A program made the position numbers and the translations under genes. From Cercophora sp. LCS_1 (taxonomy: Eukaryota; Ascomycota; Sordariomycetes; Sordariales; Lasiosphaeriaceae), in the NCBI GenBank assembly GCA_036250225.1, contig JAPZLL010000015.1, forward strand, positions 434,001 to 498,000: DNA of 64,000 nucleotides, read 5' to 3'. Every line of letters begins with the position of its first letter. Within the stretch, counting starts at the first letter, position 1. Shown in pieces: positions 1 to 11,800 of this stretch. Below the pieces are notes generated by a model. It worked only from the letters and a program-made list of their open reading frames with translations. It ran no database searches and was not told where the DNA came from.

Positions 1-2099
1 TGCCATTGAACGAATCAAGCGAGATCTTGGCATCAACTGCAGGAGCACTCGCGCCAAACAGCAAAGTTGGTGGAGTGATTTTGAGAAGCTGCATTGGTCC
101 ATCTTCATTGGGTGTGTTGAGCCTGGAATGAGGCCCTGGCGGATGGGTCACGGATCGGACCGTCGCTGATAAACGGACGTGTCATGCAGTCCGTGACACG
201 ACAGTGGACGCGTCAGTCGATCTTGTCCATCTTAAGCCGGTCGTTGGGCAGTTAATTTCGATGACGGTGGCGTACCATCGCATGGAAAGCAAAATGGACA
301 AGATCTTGGGGGCTGCGCACGGGAAAGCCGAGGTGCTGCATCAGGGGCTGGTAATTCCGCATGTTTTGGAGCTGAGCAGCACGGAACTCGAGCGGAAGGT
401 GAGCAGCCTCCGGCCCAAGAAATCGGATTCAAAGTCATTGGTCGAGTCCTTGATACCCATGAACAAGCAGCGGAAGTATCGTTGATGGAGCTAGCTCACC
501 GGGTCCCCAAGTTTGCTGTGCCGAAGCTGACTGTGGCGGCCATAGGCTTGTCAACATCCAAGGTTACTGTGTCTCATGTGGCAAAGGTTCGTCGAACCTG
601 GGAGCTTTGAGTTGACAATACCGAAAAGCACGCTGGTAACTGACCCGGCTTTCACCCAGAAACAAGGTATGAAGAGCTGTACTAGGGCTCTATCAGTGAC
701 AAGGCGTTTTCCCTTTCTGACAGCTGGAAGTCAGCAGGCAAGGCAGCAAGGCTCAAAAAATACGACTTGATTGCTCTGTGCGACTTGGCAGTCGATTGCA
801 ACCAGAGTTGGAAGTGCGAGGCGAAGGCTTGTCAGGACGGGGAGACCGGTAAGACTGCTAGTTGAGCGCCATCATGAGGTGTTTGGCTAACCAAATTTCC
901 AGAAGAACCATGGTTCAGCACGAAGATCGCATGCTCTAGTTGTGGTTTAACGACATGCATCGCCTGTGACGCAGCCCACAGCAACATCGCGTATATAGAT
1001 TGCGTAACACGGCACAACACGCCGACAGCGCCGAGATTCCGTGTCAGCCCGACGGAATGGGTTCTCGCTGCAAAGAGGCCTCTTGTGTTGTGCTCCTCTT
1101 GTGACCACATTCAACCCCAGGCAGGGGCGTTTGCTGTTTGCGATGGTTGCATGGCTGTGGGGGATAGGGCGGTGTTCTGCCAAATCTGCATCATCCATGG
1201 CAGGGATAAAGCGCACATGGAGAAGTGCAAGGACCGCGAATCTGGAACCACCATGCGTAGGGTGCTCGTACTGCCTGGCGCAGGTGAATGCAGTGGGCAT
1301 TCCATGTCTACCTGTGTTGTATGCTCCATCAGTAAGTCTTGTCCGACTTCCCGACTGACTTCCAGTACATCTAGAACTAAATGCTCGATGCTGACAGCTC
1401 CAAGCATATGACAACGCGGTGCCAAGTTTTGCATCCATTTTCGACGAGAAGCAGGTCTGTTATCTTTGCTTCTTTGCTGCTGGAAACAAACTGGCTACAA
1501 GCGTTTGCGAGGACAACTATTTCTGGTTGCGTCTTGTTGACCTCCCCGATGGCTTAGAGTTTCCAGACAGGGCGGTGGTCCAGCCCATTTTGTGTCTCCC
1601 TGACGACGCATACCAACCCGCCAAGGAGTCGCTGCGGTCCAAAGGGATAGACTGGGCAAAACAGCAAGGCGCCAAGCAGGTGGCCAAGAGGTCCATCAAC
1701 GAGACCATCCATTGGCTCACCAAGTCCCATGTTGGGCAGCACGGTGCAGCACAGCTTGGACTGATGGGGATGACCCTGGCCCCAGCTGGTGTTCTTGTCT
1801 TACCAGGAATGAATTATCCACCCATGAAAACATGCGACTTTCCTGCCGAGGGGTTCAACCTGTCTGGGACTGACGTTCCATCATATGATCTACCTTCTTC
1901 ATATTTTGGTGAACAGACCTTTGGCAGTGCCGTTGAGCTGCCATTGTATGAGGCCAGTCTGGCAACTGACCCGGGATTTGTGCCGATGCCGGGTGTAGAC
2001 ACTGGCGGGTGTGGTTTCAACACGGCAGACTTGAACGCATTCGATCAATTCGACAGCGGAGCGATGGCGGATGGAATGACCTATCCCGGCTCCTCCTGA
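1..2099 (+). CDS. Cysteine-rich hypothetical protein, 5' end outside window
   Basis: Coding is already open at position 2, so the start lies upstream. Phase-consistent exons are 2-113, 190-475, 563-666, 735-848, 903-1331 and 1405-2099, giving about 579 visible residues. The introns are short; for example, 1332-1404 opens with GTAAGT and 849-902 ends in TTCCAG after a CTAAC branch site. The middle of the protein carries many paired cysteines (CSSC, CIAC, CSSC, CDGC, CQIC with nearby His), spread over exons 735-848 and 903-1331. This looks like a run of treble-clef or zinc-ribbon modules. The last 225 residues are acidic and lack cysteine clusters. I do not recognise the family. Zinc binding is inferred from cysteine spacing only. 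The exon 2/3 junction is the least certain, because an alternative acceptor at 545 changes the frame. Confidence 0.6.
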
Positions 2100-2831
2100 T
2101 GGCCTGATGGGCCCTTATTTTACACTCCACTGAGAGATGTTATACAGGTGTTACTTCCACCCTTTCATAGCCCTTATTAGCTGAATAGCCCAAGTTGATT
2201 AGGTATATAATACCATCTCCCGGCCCAGTCTTTTTGGTTTTTCCACTCCCTCGATCCTTATCTAGAATGGTGGGTTGTTGACAATGTTCTGGAATAGTCA
2301 TTGCCGCCTAGACCGTACCACCTGGGTTCCCAAATCCTGCATACAACATCCATCATCAGCAGGGGCTTAAGCTGTCCACCTTGGTGATCGGTGTGGCCAT
2401 TATGCAACCAGGCCGGCGGTCGCAAGCCAAGGACAGGATCAAGGGGCGTGAAAAACACGAACGAAGTTGACATGAGGAGGGAAGAGACATGGCACCCGCC
2501 AAGGGAAGATTTTCCCTGTAATGCCGAGGGATGGAATCTGACAAGCTCAATGACGTCGGCAAAGTGCAACATCAGCTCTTATGGACTCGCTACGCCCCTT
2601 GCCGCCGCGCAGCATGAAAAATTCACAACACACCTAGTTGCGGAGAACGAGAAAGTTTCCGCTGCCAATAGCCCCGTCTTATTTTCACTGCTTGGGGGAA
2701 AAAAGCCAAAACTGTTGTTACACTTGATGTCGAATTTAGCAGTCCCCATTTCTGTCCTCAACCCTGTCCATACCGCTGAACCACCGGCAAACCCTCCTCC
2801 CCCTTATGTTAGTTAACTAGACGCCAATCCA
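2100..2831. other. Intergenic, no gene seen
   Basis: This is the downstream region of the cysteine-rich gene. Open frames here (for example 2391-2816) have no recognisable protein character and no domain. Confidence 0.5.
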
Positions 2832-3290
2832 TTAGCAAAATCCAGTGCCAGGGTCAGATCTGCTCCCGTTAGCATCCATCACATCCATCCCAGTCATTCA
2901 TTCCACCAAAAAAGACAGGAGAAAGAAAACTCACCTGAACCGCCACCCAGCAACCTCCGATTCACCACCCCGAGCACAGTTATTGACCTCCATCTGCAGG
3001 CGGAAAACGCAGTCCACATCGCCGAGATCAAAACCAGTGCGCGTGTTGAGATTCTGCGCAAAGAACTCGTACTTTTGCGAGCCCGAGTGCTGCACGCAGG
3101 CGTACTTGGCCTCGCCGGGGAGGAAATAGCCCTGGAAGGCACCCTGATTGCCGTCGTAGCCCTTGCAGGCGCGCTCAATGTGCCAGCGGGCGGCTTCGGC
3201 GTTTTGCCATGTGTCGCCGGTGCTGTAGCATTCCGCGTGGACGGTGGTGATGGTGGTGAGGAGGGAGAGGAGGGTGGTGGTGAACTTCAT
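2832..3290 (-). CDS. Small secreted Y3-like glycan-binding protein
   Basis: Two exons, 3290-2935 and 2859-2832, are separated by a 75-nt intron with a GTGAGT donor, a GCTAAC branch site and a GCAG acceptor. Spliced, they encode 127 residues. The N-terminus is a signal peptide (MKFTTTLLSLL...VHA, cut near residue 19). The mature part has cysteines in ECYS, RACKG, YACVQ, VDCVF and NNCARGG, and the second exon adds the ending WRFRSDPGTGFC. This end motif, together with the preceding GGE segment, is what I know from fungal Y3-type glycan-binding proteins, small extracellular lectins first described from mushrooms. Without splicing, the frame stops right after WRFR and loses the last conserved Cys, which supports the intron. 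A TATA-like box lies 118 bp upstream. The family call is from memory and moderately sure. Confidence 0.7.
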
Positions 3291-4139
3291 TTTGGTCGTT
3301 GGGATGTGAGTCGGGATGTTTGGTGGTGTTGGTTGTTGTGTTGAGAGAAGAAGATGATGAGAGATGATGTTGATGGTTTCGCCCTAGAGAGAAGGGAATC
3401 GGGGTGCTTTATATGTCTTTCGACGACAATCAATGTTCACACCTACGTTCCATTCATGAGGATACGATCCCCGTGGTGGAGGTCGCTCTGCGATGCTGCC
3501 TCGGGACGGACATGACGTCGGATCCTTCTCTCTCACCAGTTGCACCGTTCGTGGATCGTGTTGAAGGTTGAGATCCAACCGGCCGTCTCATGTGCTCATG
3601 CATAGCCCGCTTTGTTCACAGTCCTGGGCCTTGGTCAGATCCACACCGCGTCTCCTGCCTCATTCAGGGGCCAAAGTATCAACAAACTCTCGAAAGCGGA
3701 CCAATACAATTTAAAGGAATAGAAACTGAATGGCGCCCTATTAAAGCCGTCTGCCTTTTTACACCATCTTGAACACCGCATTTGCTGGCTCACGGTGCTG
3801 CCGGGCTCGTAGATTGTCATGGGCTGAATCGAAGCCCAATGATACATGAGGCGACCGTTGTAAGTGGAGGCCCCAGACTTCTGATTAGTTCGTTTACTAT
3901 GTTTGGTCTTATTTGAGTTGTCCTTGTCAAACTAGGCGGGGCTGGTTACAATCCCGATGCTCAGAAGAGGGCGTACGACGCGCCGACGCAACCCCATCGG
4001 GTTTCATGACTCGGGATTGGGGAGTGCCCACTTATCCTGCATCTTTTGTCCGAAACATCCCGTTCGAGGCAAGGCGCTGTGGGGAAACCAATTTTGTTTG
4101 AAGATACTTGAAAATGTAAAGGTGATGGCAGAGGGCCTA
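3291..4139. other. Intergenic, no gene seen
   Basis: Promoter region of the Y3-like gene followed by the 3' side of the next minus-strand gene. Short frames here have no coding character. Confidence 0.5.
3408..3413 (-). promoter_or_regulatory. TATA-like box of the Y3-like gene
   Basis: TATAAA on the minus strand, 118 bp upstream of the start codon at 3290. The position is normal for a fungal core promoter. Assignment is by position only. Confidence 0.4.
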
Positions 4140-4583
4140 CTAACGACGGACAAAAACCGGCTCATCCCAATCGGCATCAACCGCACCACTCACAACACCG
4201 CTAGGAAGAGCATCCGCACGAAACTCGAACGACCCAGTCCATGTATCCGGCGTAGCAGTCAGGTCGCCATCAATCCCAAATGTAATGGTGTCCGTGGGGT
4301 TGAAGATGTAAGCGCTGTCAAAAACAAGCTTGACAGTCAACTTGGACGACCTGTCGTCAATCTTCTCGCTGTTGATTTCGGACGATGTCGGCTGCCATGG
4401 AGTGAGCTGGGCATTGACAGTTATAGGACTCATAGTGATGGGTGACGTGAACTGGACGCCTAGGAATTCGCGTGCTGCGACGGATGAGCCGTCAGAGTAC
4501 CGGATGTTGGTGACAACGAGGGTGCCGTACCACTGGTTTGCATCATTGCCGACGGAAAGATCTGCGGCGACGGTCTTTGGCAT
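4140..4583 (-). CDS. Hypothetical beta-rich protein, 147 aa
   Basis: Single-exon frame. I chose the ATG at 4583 over the in-frame ATG at 4649, because its context (CACCATG) is good and the extra 22 residues look like leader noise. There is no signal peptide, no transmembrane segment and no cysteine, so the product is probably cytosolic. The sequence alternates short hydrophobic stretches with polar turns (GTLVVTNIRY, KLTVKLVF, TITFGID, TWTGSFEF), suggesting an all-beta sandwich. I do not recognise the family. It lies about 850 bp from the secreted Y3-like gene on the same strand, but nothing shows a functional link. Confidence 0.55.
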   Translation of the reverse strand: MPKTVAADLSVGNDANQWYGTLVVTNIRYSDGSSVAAREFLGVQFTSPITMSPITVNAQLTPWQPTSSEINSEKIDDRSSKLTVKLVFDSAYIFNPTDTITFGIDGDLTATPDTWTGSFEFRADALPSGVVSGAVDADWDEPVFVRR

Positions 4584-5655
4584 GGTGGATGGTGTGGTAT
4601 GCAATTGTTTGGAGATAGAAAGATGAGATGATCTGGGGGAATTAAGCATGCGGCTCTCCCGGGGTTTCTATAAGCTAGGCAAGTGGGTTTTGTCTCTCTC
4701 TTTAACGTATCACCTAAAGCATGGCCCGTTCTTGCTTGTACTCCCGTCGGGGAGTGTTCATGCTAGGTGGCGTACATGTCTTTGAGATCCCGAATTCCAG
4801 CAATACCTCATTTGTCGAGCAATCTTCGCACCAGATGTGAAGTGAGACATAGAGAAATGGTGTGTGTAGCACAGAACCAGGACTTATCGTGTATCCCGCT
4901 CCTCGCAGGCTAGTAAAGGAGCTGGGGAACGGCGCGCATGCACTCATCCCTATTGGGTGGCCACGCCACTTTATCGTTGTACCAATTTTGAAATGCCAAC
5001 GCCTATTATGGTGTGTTAGGATGATTCATTCCTCCCACTCGACACCGCCTGCGGGTAGAAGGACTATCCGGGACAAATGCCCAATGGCCAGGCAGAGGAG
5101 GAAGGAATGCGCGGGGTGCAACGGTTGGAGGCTGGGCTGTGCTGTCAGTTTCTTATTTCTCGATGCACCCGTCCTCAGCCGAATCCGAACAACTCCTGCT
5201 TCCGTAATCTCCTGTATTGGTGTCCAAGTGCCAATATTGCGCTGGGGGTTCTTCATGTGGGCTATTACCAGGCGGTGGGCAATCCGGAGTTTCGGTTCCA
5301 TTGCACGCGGCACAGATCTTGTTCCAGCCAGTCCCCGATCTCCCCGTCACACCATGTGCAACGTGGGACACGGGACGGTGTAACGCTACACACACAACCG
5401 CGGAAGCGAAAGGGATTTATTGACAACCGAATTGGTCAAAGATCAGCGAGGGTGGGAGATCGACTTCTTGCCGCGTCTATTCCGCCTACCCACGCCGCAG
5501 CCATGCGCATTCGAGTACGAGGGCAGAGTTGAAGCAAGGCAGAGATGGGGGTTGCGTACCCAGGTTGATTTAAGTGGGTGTGTGGCTGCCCTGGATTTGT
5601 TGGTCCTCATTTGTTTCGGCACTGGAAAGTTTCTCCACACCTCCCATTTGACACT
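4584..5655. other. Intergenic, no gene seen
   Basis: Several overlapping short frames on both strands, none with a recognisable protein sequence or an intron that joins them. The region probably holds the divergent promoters of the genes at 4583 and 5656. Confidence 0.5.
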
Positions 5656-6196
5656 ATGAAGACCGACTCGATCATCAATTTCTTGGCAGGGACGTATGCC
5701 TTTCTCAATAACACGCAGTAAGTTTTAGACTTTAAGAATGGCCTCTTTCTTTAGCACGCTGACTTCTAGACTCCGGGATGGCGTCCAAGTTGCCACGCCT
5801 TGGGGCTCAAACCCGAGCGGTCTGCTCACCTACACGCGCTATGGTTACATGTTGGCCGTCATCAACTCCAACGACCCGGAAGTGCGACCTGCGAACCTAA
5901 CTTGGCCACCAAAGGACACGGACAGCGTTGAAGACTGGGCTTTGGTTGGGAGGACTTCGCTGTCTTATGCAGGGCCTTTCAGTCTCAACACATCGGTGCC
6001 TTTGACCAAGTACAGCGGACAGATCATTCACGGTCCCCTGGCAACAGCGAGTGTGCCCTACTTGTTCGGACAGGCTCAGAGGCGCAACTACACTGTGATT
6101 GAACAGGATGGGGCCGTCTATCTGTCGATATCCGTTATTACAACTCAACCGGGCGTCAGGTCGGAGCTGTGGTGGAAGCGGATTGTCAAGGGCTGA
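5656..6196 (+). CDS. Lipocalin-like domain protein
   Basis: Two exons, 5656-5717 and 5770-6196, give 162 residues. The intron has a GTAAGT donor and a TTCTAG acceptor. The exon 1 start (MKTDSIINFLAGTYAFLNN) joins in frame to a segment with WGSNPSGLLTYTRYGYMLAV. That is the G-x-W/Y...DG...P.G.NP.G.L.Y...GYM pattern of the fungal and bacterial lipocalin-like family (Pfam Lipocalin_5 type), which forms a single beta-barrel. Members often sit in secondary-metabolite clusters, where they are thought to bind or isomerise small hydrophobic intermediates. Here it is convergent with the PhzS-type flavin monooxygenase, with stop codons about 75 bp apart. No backbone enzyme (PKS, NRPS, terpene synthase) is present, so any shared pathway is speculation. 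Confidence 0.75.
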
Positions 6197-6270
6197 TCAA
6201 AGATTCATACGGACTATATACAATATCTCTCCCATGTACAATGTCACCCCCTGTTTCTTCCTCTTCTGAC

Positions 6271-7641
6271 CTACAATGAACCCTTCTCTTTGACGCCTTC
6301 AAACCTCTTAACCAAATGCTCCGTCTCCCTCGCCTTCTCATTCACACCCTCCCTCTCAAACCCTGCAACGGCCTTATACTTGGCCCCAATACTCTCCAGC
6401 TCCTCCTTTGGAATAACATCATACACATTCGCAAACCCATCCGGCGCCCTTTCATGAGCCAACTGCAGCACATGATCCGGCCCATTCGCGCGGTTCGCCA
6501 TGACAATCCGCGCTGTAGGCGGCAGTCTAACCTCCTGATACTCCGTCAACGCCCGTTCCACCACGCCCTCCCCATCCCAACTCCCCACAACGCCCGCCAA
6601 TTTCTCCGCCACCGTCTCGGCATCAATAATCGCCTGCGTCGCCCCATTACTCCCAATCGGATACATTGCATGCGCCGCATCACCCAGCAGCGTCAGCCGT
6701 CCGAAACTCCATCGGTCCACTGGCTCGCGATCACACATTGGAAACTCAAACACACTTTCCGTGCTATCGATCAACTCGGCCATTTTGAGGCCGCCGCACT
6801 GCCACTCCTTAAACGGTCCTTCGAACCGCTCCTTGGGGACGTGTTTCGTCCAATCCGTCACAGGTGGCGTCAAGTCCGGATCATTCTCATCCCTCACCCG
6901 CAGCTCGGCGATCCAGTTGACCAACGACTTGCCGCGTCGCGCAGCCCGTCCGCTGATGGGATACGCAATGAATTTCTGGTTTGCGTGGCCCGCCCAGACC
7001 ATGCTCGCGCCGGTGAGGTACGGTTCCGTCTCGACGCAGCCGCGCCAGAGCATGCGGCCTGAGAAACGCGGGGGTCCTTCGTCCGGATACAACAACCGAC
7101 GAGCGGTGGAATTGATGCCATCCGCCGCGATCAGGACAGCGCCCGTCATGGATGGGTGTGTGGGCGGTTCATCGGCGTTACTCCTTCGCACAAAATTCGC
7201 CGTGATGGCATGGTTGTCCTGCGAGCACGAAACCAATGCGTGGTCGAGATGGATGTGGGATGCGCCGAGACGGGATTTCGCCGCGTCCAGGAGGAGCATT
7301 TGGAACTCGCCGCGGTGGACCGAGAATTGAGGCACTGCGTAGCCTGCGTGGACGCCGCGCGGTTCCGAGAGGATGGGGTTGCCGTGGCGGGAGTAGAAGT
7401 TGAGTTCGGCGGTGGAGATGCCGATGTCTTCCAGCGCGGGCAGCAGGCCTAGGTTGCGCAGGATGAGGACCGCCGAGGGTTGCACGTTGATGCCTACGCC
7501 GAGCGTGGTTAGGTGGGCGGCTGCTTCGAAGATGTGGATGTCGCTGAAGCCCGCGGCGTGGAGGGCTAGGGCCGTGGTTAGGCCGCCTATGCCGGCGCCG
7601 GCGATGAGGATTCGGGGCTGGGGATCGGAAAGAAAGGGCAT
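6271..7641 (-). CDS. FAD-dependent monooxygenase, PhzS/UbiH type
   Basis: Intronless, 456 residues from the ATG at 7641. The open frame extends to 8022, but the added residues are low-complexity and precede the Rossmann fold, so I chose the internal start. Class A flavin monooxygenase motifs are present: GAGIGG dinucleotide loop at residues 15-20, DG motif (ADGINSTARR) near 173-182, and GD motif (LLGDAAHAMYP) near 318-328. The segment EPRGVHAGY...PQFSVHRGEFQMLL (about 93-117) and the C-terminal HERAPDGF (about 396-403) match the subfamily of PhzS (5-methylphenazine-1-carboxylate monooxygenase). The expected chemistry is NAD(P)H- and O2-dependent hydroxylation of an aromatic acid; the substrate is unknown. 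No signal peptide or membrane anchor. Its neighbour is a convergent lipocalin-like gene. Confidence 0.85.
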   Translation of the reverse strand: MPFLSDPQPRILIAGAGIGGLTTALALHAAGFSDIHIFEAAAHLTTLGVGINVQPSAVLILRNLGLLPALEDIGISTAELNFYSRHGNPILSEPRGVHAGYAVPQFSVHRGEFQMLLLDAAKSRLGASHIHLDHALVSCSQDNHAITANFVRRSNADEPPTHPSMTGAVLIAADGINSTARRLLYPDEGPPRFSGRMLWRGCVETEPYLTGASMVWAGHANQKFIAYPISGRAARRGKSLVNWIAELRVRDENDPDLTPPVTDWTKHVPKERFEGPFKEWQCGGLKMAELIDSTESVFEFPMCDREPVDRWSFGRLTLLGDAAHAMYPIGSNGATQAIIDAETVAEKLAGVVGSWDGEGVVERALTEYQEVRLPPTARIVMANRANGPDHVLQLAHERAPDGFANVYDVIPKEELESIGAKYKAVAGFEREGVNEKARETEHLVKRFEGVKEKGSL

Positions 7642-8899
7642 TTTTGGTGTCGTGTGACCTGGGTTGTGTAATTGTGTAGGGAGTGTAGGGAGTGTAGTGG
7701 TGGTGTCGAGGACGGCGAGATGAGGGTGTTGGGGACTATACAGCCGGTCCCGATGGGCCGGGTTGCGTGTCACGGCAATTATCACGGCACTTGAATCAAG
7801 GGCAGCCGGATAGGTGGGCGGGCTTGGCGTTGTCGCCTCGAGACTGGGGCTTCCATATTGCCGCGGCAGATGGAGTTCTTTGCAAAGCGCACCTGTCAGA
7901 AAAGCTGAAAATGGGGCAACCACAGCCAAGACCTCGGAGCGAGGCGCCAGAGCGGACGGTACCCGCGCCAACAGGACAGCGGGAAGCAAACCGGGTCCAG
8001 TGGGAGTGGCAAAACCAGGCATTCAGCTAAGGGGCTCATGAACCCAGGATTAAACCAGTACTGAGAGATTCCCACGGCATTTTGCCTCCAACCACCACCA
8101 AGGACTGGGCATCGAGACCTTGAGAGGCGTATCCCTCTCCCTCCGAAGCATAACTGCGCCCCGCAAGAAGAGAATGTCGTTGTCTCGGGACGAATCCAGC
8201 AGGTAAAATCACCATGTCGCTGATTTACCTCAGGACGAGTGCTGCACTTGGAGTCACCAGTAACGAAAGTGATGCTGATGGGTACGCTGGCAAGTTCCGA
8301 CGGCACTCCTGAGGTTTGCAACACTGGCAAGTTCCATGCCATTGGGAGGTTGAGGTTTTCCCGAGTATCCGCCACCAGAAGCCTCAACTATGCAGGATCT
8401 GCGGTTTTTGCGCTGATCTCGCTAGCCTCACTCGAAGTGACTATAAAGATCAATGAGGTCGAAAAAACCTACTCTCTGTGTGCAGTTGGTCAAGTTACGG
8501 CTCTCGTGGTTGCGATCAATACGGAGATGCGAGGGGCATCCTGTTGCTAAACGAAGCTAGTGATAGACAGCGATAGCAAAAATACATCAGTCAATCACGC
8601 TGTTGTAAAATTTGCTGCTGTCAGATGGACATCGCCATCGTGAACTTTAGGGGTGGCAGGATCCGAATTGCTTTACTGAATGGGGACAAGATAGCGAGTG
8701 TAACATTAGCGCCACCCCGAATTGTTCTGGCGCGCATTTCGCGAGCATGGGTTTATTGACTAGAAGGAACGACCTGGATGGGTGACCACAAGTCCCCTGC
8801 ATGGTCAGTTCAGCCGCACAATCTCATTCGTTTCAAATCTGCACCTTCCTTCCCACTTCCCTTCACATTCATCACAGCGACTCCGCTTGAAATGACCCC
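7642..8899. other. Intergenic, no gene seen
   Basis: Divergent promoter region between the monooxygenase and the STAND gene. A 103-residue frame at 8239-8550 lacks domain or signal features and is not called. Confidence 0.5.
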
Positions 8900-11800
8900 A
8901 TGATAGCGATGGACCAAACGCTGGATCAGATGTGGCGGGAAGCCCAGCTTCGCTTCAGCGAACTGACGGGCACAGTTCTCACGAGCCAAGCGGGGTTGGG
9001 CGAGCTCCAGCGGCTGATCGACGCCCGTCTCCACCAGATGGAAGAGGCCTCATCAGGCGAGGCTCGAAAGCGCAAAGATGTCGGTTTGAACATCCTGTCG
9101 TGCATCAAGATGCTCGGCGGTATTGCTGCCAAAGGCGCATCACTGGTTTGTGTCTCTTTTTCCACCACGGTCTTCAACTACCAGCGACTGACGCGATCAG
9201 GTCGTCGCGCCAGCAGATCTATGCTTTAGCGCCCTCTCCCTCCTATTGGACATTCCGCAAAAGATCCGCGACTTTCACGAGATGATTGAAGAAGTTTTCC
9301 TCGAAGTCCTCTCCACGCTATCGCAGTTCAAAATCTACGCGAGGATCGACATGCTAGATCAGATCGATGGCGATCTGAAAATGGCCATCCACCGTGTTTT
9401 GATCAGTTTTGTCGACATCTGCGCCGCTTGCATCAACATTTCGAACAGTGGCAGGTGGGAGAGATTCAAGGGCCACGCTAAGCGCGTCCTATGCGAAGAC
9501 AAAGAGCTCGAGGATGAGCTCAAGAAGCTAAGGAGCCTTGTTCGCGGCCAGCAGTACGTCCAAAATGCCGTCTCTTTGGAGGTGGTTCTCGGCAACAAGG
9601 CCCAGCTCACTGGTATCCTGGCAAAACTATCGCAGACCGAGGTCAAGGTGGCGGCGGTCGAGACCGGGGTCGGGATCCTCGTTGAAGCCGAAGGCTCCCG
9701 GAAGCAGGATGCGTCAAGACGGCAGCAGCTGGTACACATCCGGAGCTGCTTTGGGTTCGCCGAGGAAGCAACCGAGGGATCGAGAGGGGTGCACGAGGAC
9801 CGGGTGCGGAGGTTGATACCGGGGACGGGCGAGTGGTTGAAGTCTTCCGATTCTTACTTGGCCTGGGCCGACAGGCACCGCGCATGCGCAGGAGCAGTGC
9901 TGTACCTGTCAGGCCCGCCGAGTGTCGGAAAGTCGTTTGCTGTCTCATCCATGATCGAGCACTTAGCGTCTGAGGAAACACGCCCAGGAGACCCAGACCG
10001 GTCCGTCATCGCATACCACTTCTTTTCCATGCCGACGGGGAAACATGACGACGAGAGCAGACCGGTTGCAGTGGCTTTGAAGTGGATCTGCTTGCGACTT
10101 GCCGAGCAGGATGCCGCGTACGCCAAGGCAGTGTACGACATTCTGTCCCAGCCAGATACCGAAAAGCTTGTGAGGTCGACTAGTTCCTTGGCCCTTTGGA
10201 AAATATTGAGACTAGGATCCCCGATGCGTGGTGCCACTCACTACATCCTGCTCGATGGGTTGGACAACCTGCCCAAGTCGTCTTTGGATCAGCTGCGGGA
10301 CGTCTTCCGTGAGCTCCCTGGTGCAGCAAGCGGCAACGACCCCTGCACCATTCGGGTGCTAGCCTGTGGCGATCTTGAAGCATTCGATCCTGAGATGATG
10401 CAGGCCAAAGGATCCCCAGTTATTAACATACGCGAGCACCTCGCCGAGGATATGCGCAAGTACATCCGCCACGAGCTCCAAGCGTTGTTCCCGGACCAAC
10501 GGTTGGAGAAACAGAAACAAGACATCGAGGACCGCCTGCTCGCCCAGTCCTCTTACACCTTTCGCAGCATTCAGAATGCCCTGGACAATGTGCGGAAGTT
10601 GATCGAGTCGAGCGGCGCTGTCGAGGAGCTCGACCAAATCCTTGCCAAATCGAGCCGAGATCCAAAAGAAATCACCAAGGAGGAGATAGAAAAGCTGGAG
10701 GCGCAGTTGAACGCGCGGCAAATCAGTCTTTTGAACGAGCTCCTAGCCTGGGTTCTGTGCGGACGCGAGTCGTTCAGCGTCGAACAGCTGGAAGCCGCCC
10801 TTTTCCTCCGTTTCAAGGAAACCATCCTCGAGGGACTGGACAGCTTCATCGAGAAAAGGTTAAAGAAAATCTTCACCACCAATCCCGCAGGACGTATCCT
10901 ATTTGCCGACGGAATCAAGGAGGTCGTAGTCAAAGAGAGAGAAGTGCCTAGGACGGTCGCCGACCATCCCATGATCAGCTTGGATATCAAGATCTCAAAC
11001 GTCGATCTTCAGACAGCGCAACGGTTCTTGTGGGATCTTACACGCTACTCAACACTCGAGAGCTTTACGTTTGGGGCAAACAACTTGGTGGGCTCGCAGC
11101 AATCGCCAAAGGGCCACATCAGAGCCAACGAAATCGACGCTCATCTCTCTATTGTCAAAAACACCATGACCTTTCTCCGCGCGCCCACGGATCCAAAGGC
11201 CAAGTCAATCGGAAGCTACCTGCTTCAATGCCTCCCGCAGCACCTTGAAGCTCTCCGAGACGCAACGGGACTCGACAGCATCGGAGCTGATGACAGGAAG
11301 GCAATCGCCAAGTGCGTCTTCGATCTCTTTGACGACGTCGAGATTGTCAAGACACATTGGGATGCCTGCAGTAAAGTCACCTGGTTCAAAGATCAGGCCC
11401 AGCTAGCCATCTTTCTCGGCTGGCTTCAGGACAACGCGGCCAACAGCAACTTCTCGCGGAACGACAGGATCTGGTTGAACGAAGTCGGACAGAGCAGCAA
11501 TCCCGGGCGTGCTCTTCTTTCCCCCGTCATGCGTACGGTCGCCCGCCTCTGGCTGCGAAGTCCAACAGGCCCACCCAAAATTGCCTTTGAATGGATTGCG
11601 GGCTTTCTCCGCCTTGGGGCAAGCCGGAGTGACGGATCTCCCCCCACGACGCCATCAGCTGCCGAGTCAAGTGCCGCCAATGCAAAGACGGATCCAGTAG
11701 TTGATAAAGAGGTGTTGGACGAGAGTCAAATTATAATCTCGGCCTCCGACTCAAACAGAGAGGCGGTCTTGAAGGCCACGAAATGGTGCCGCCTAGTCCT

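Noticed and set aside
6316..7330. Plus-strand frames across the monooxygenase
   Set aside because: No domain; antisense to well-conserved FAD motifs.
7642..8022. N-terminal extension of the monooxygenase
   Set aside because: Low-complexity Ala/Pro/Thr text before the Rossmann fold; the ATG at 7641 places GxGxxG at the usual distance from the start.
8239..8550. 103-codon plus-strand frame
   Set aside because: No domain, no signal peptide, no splice partner.
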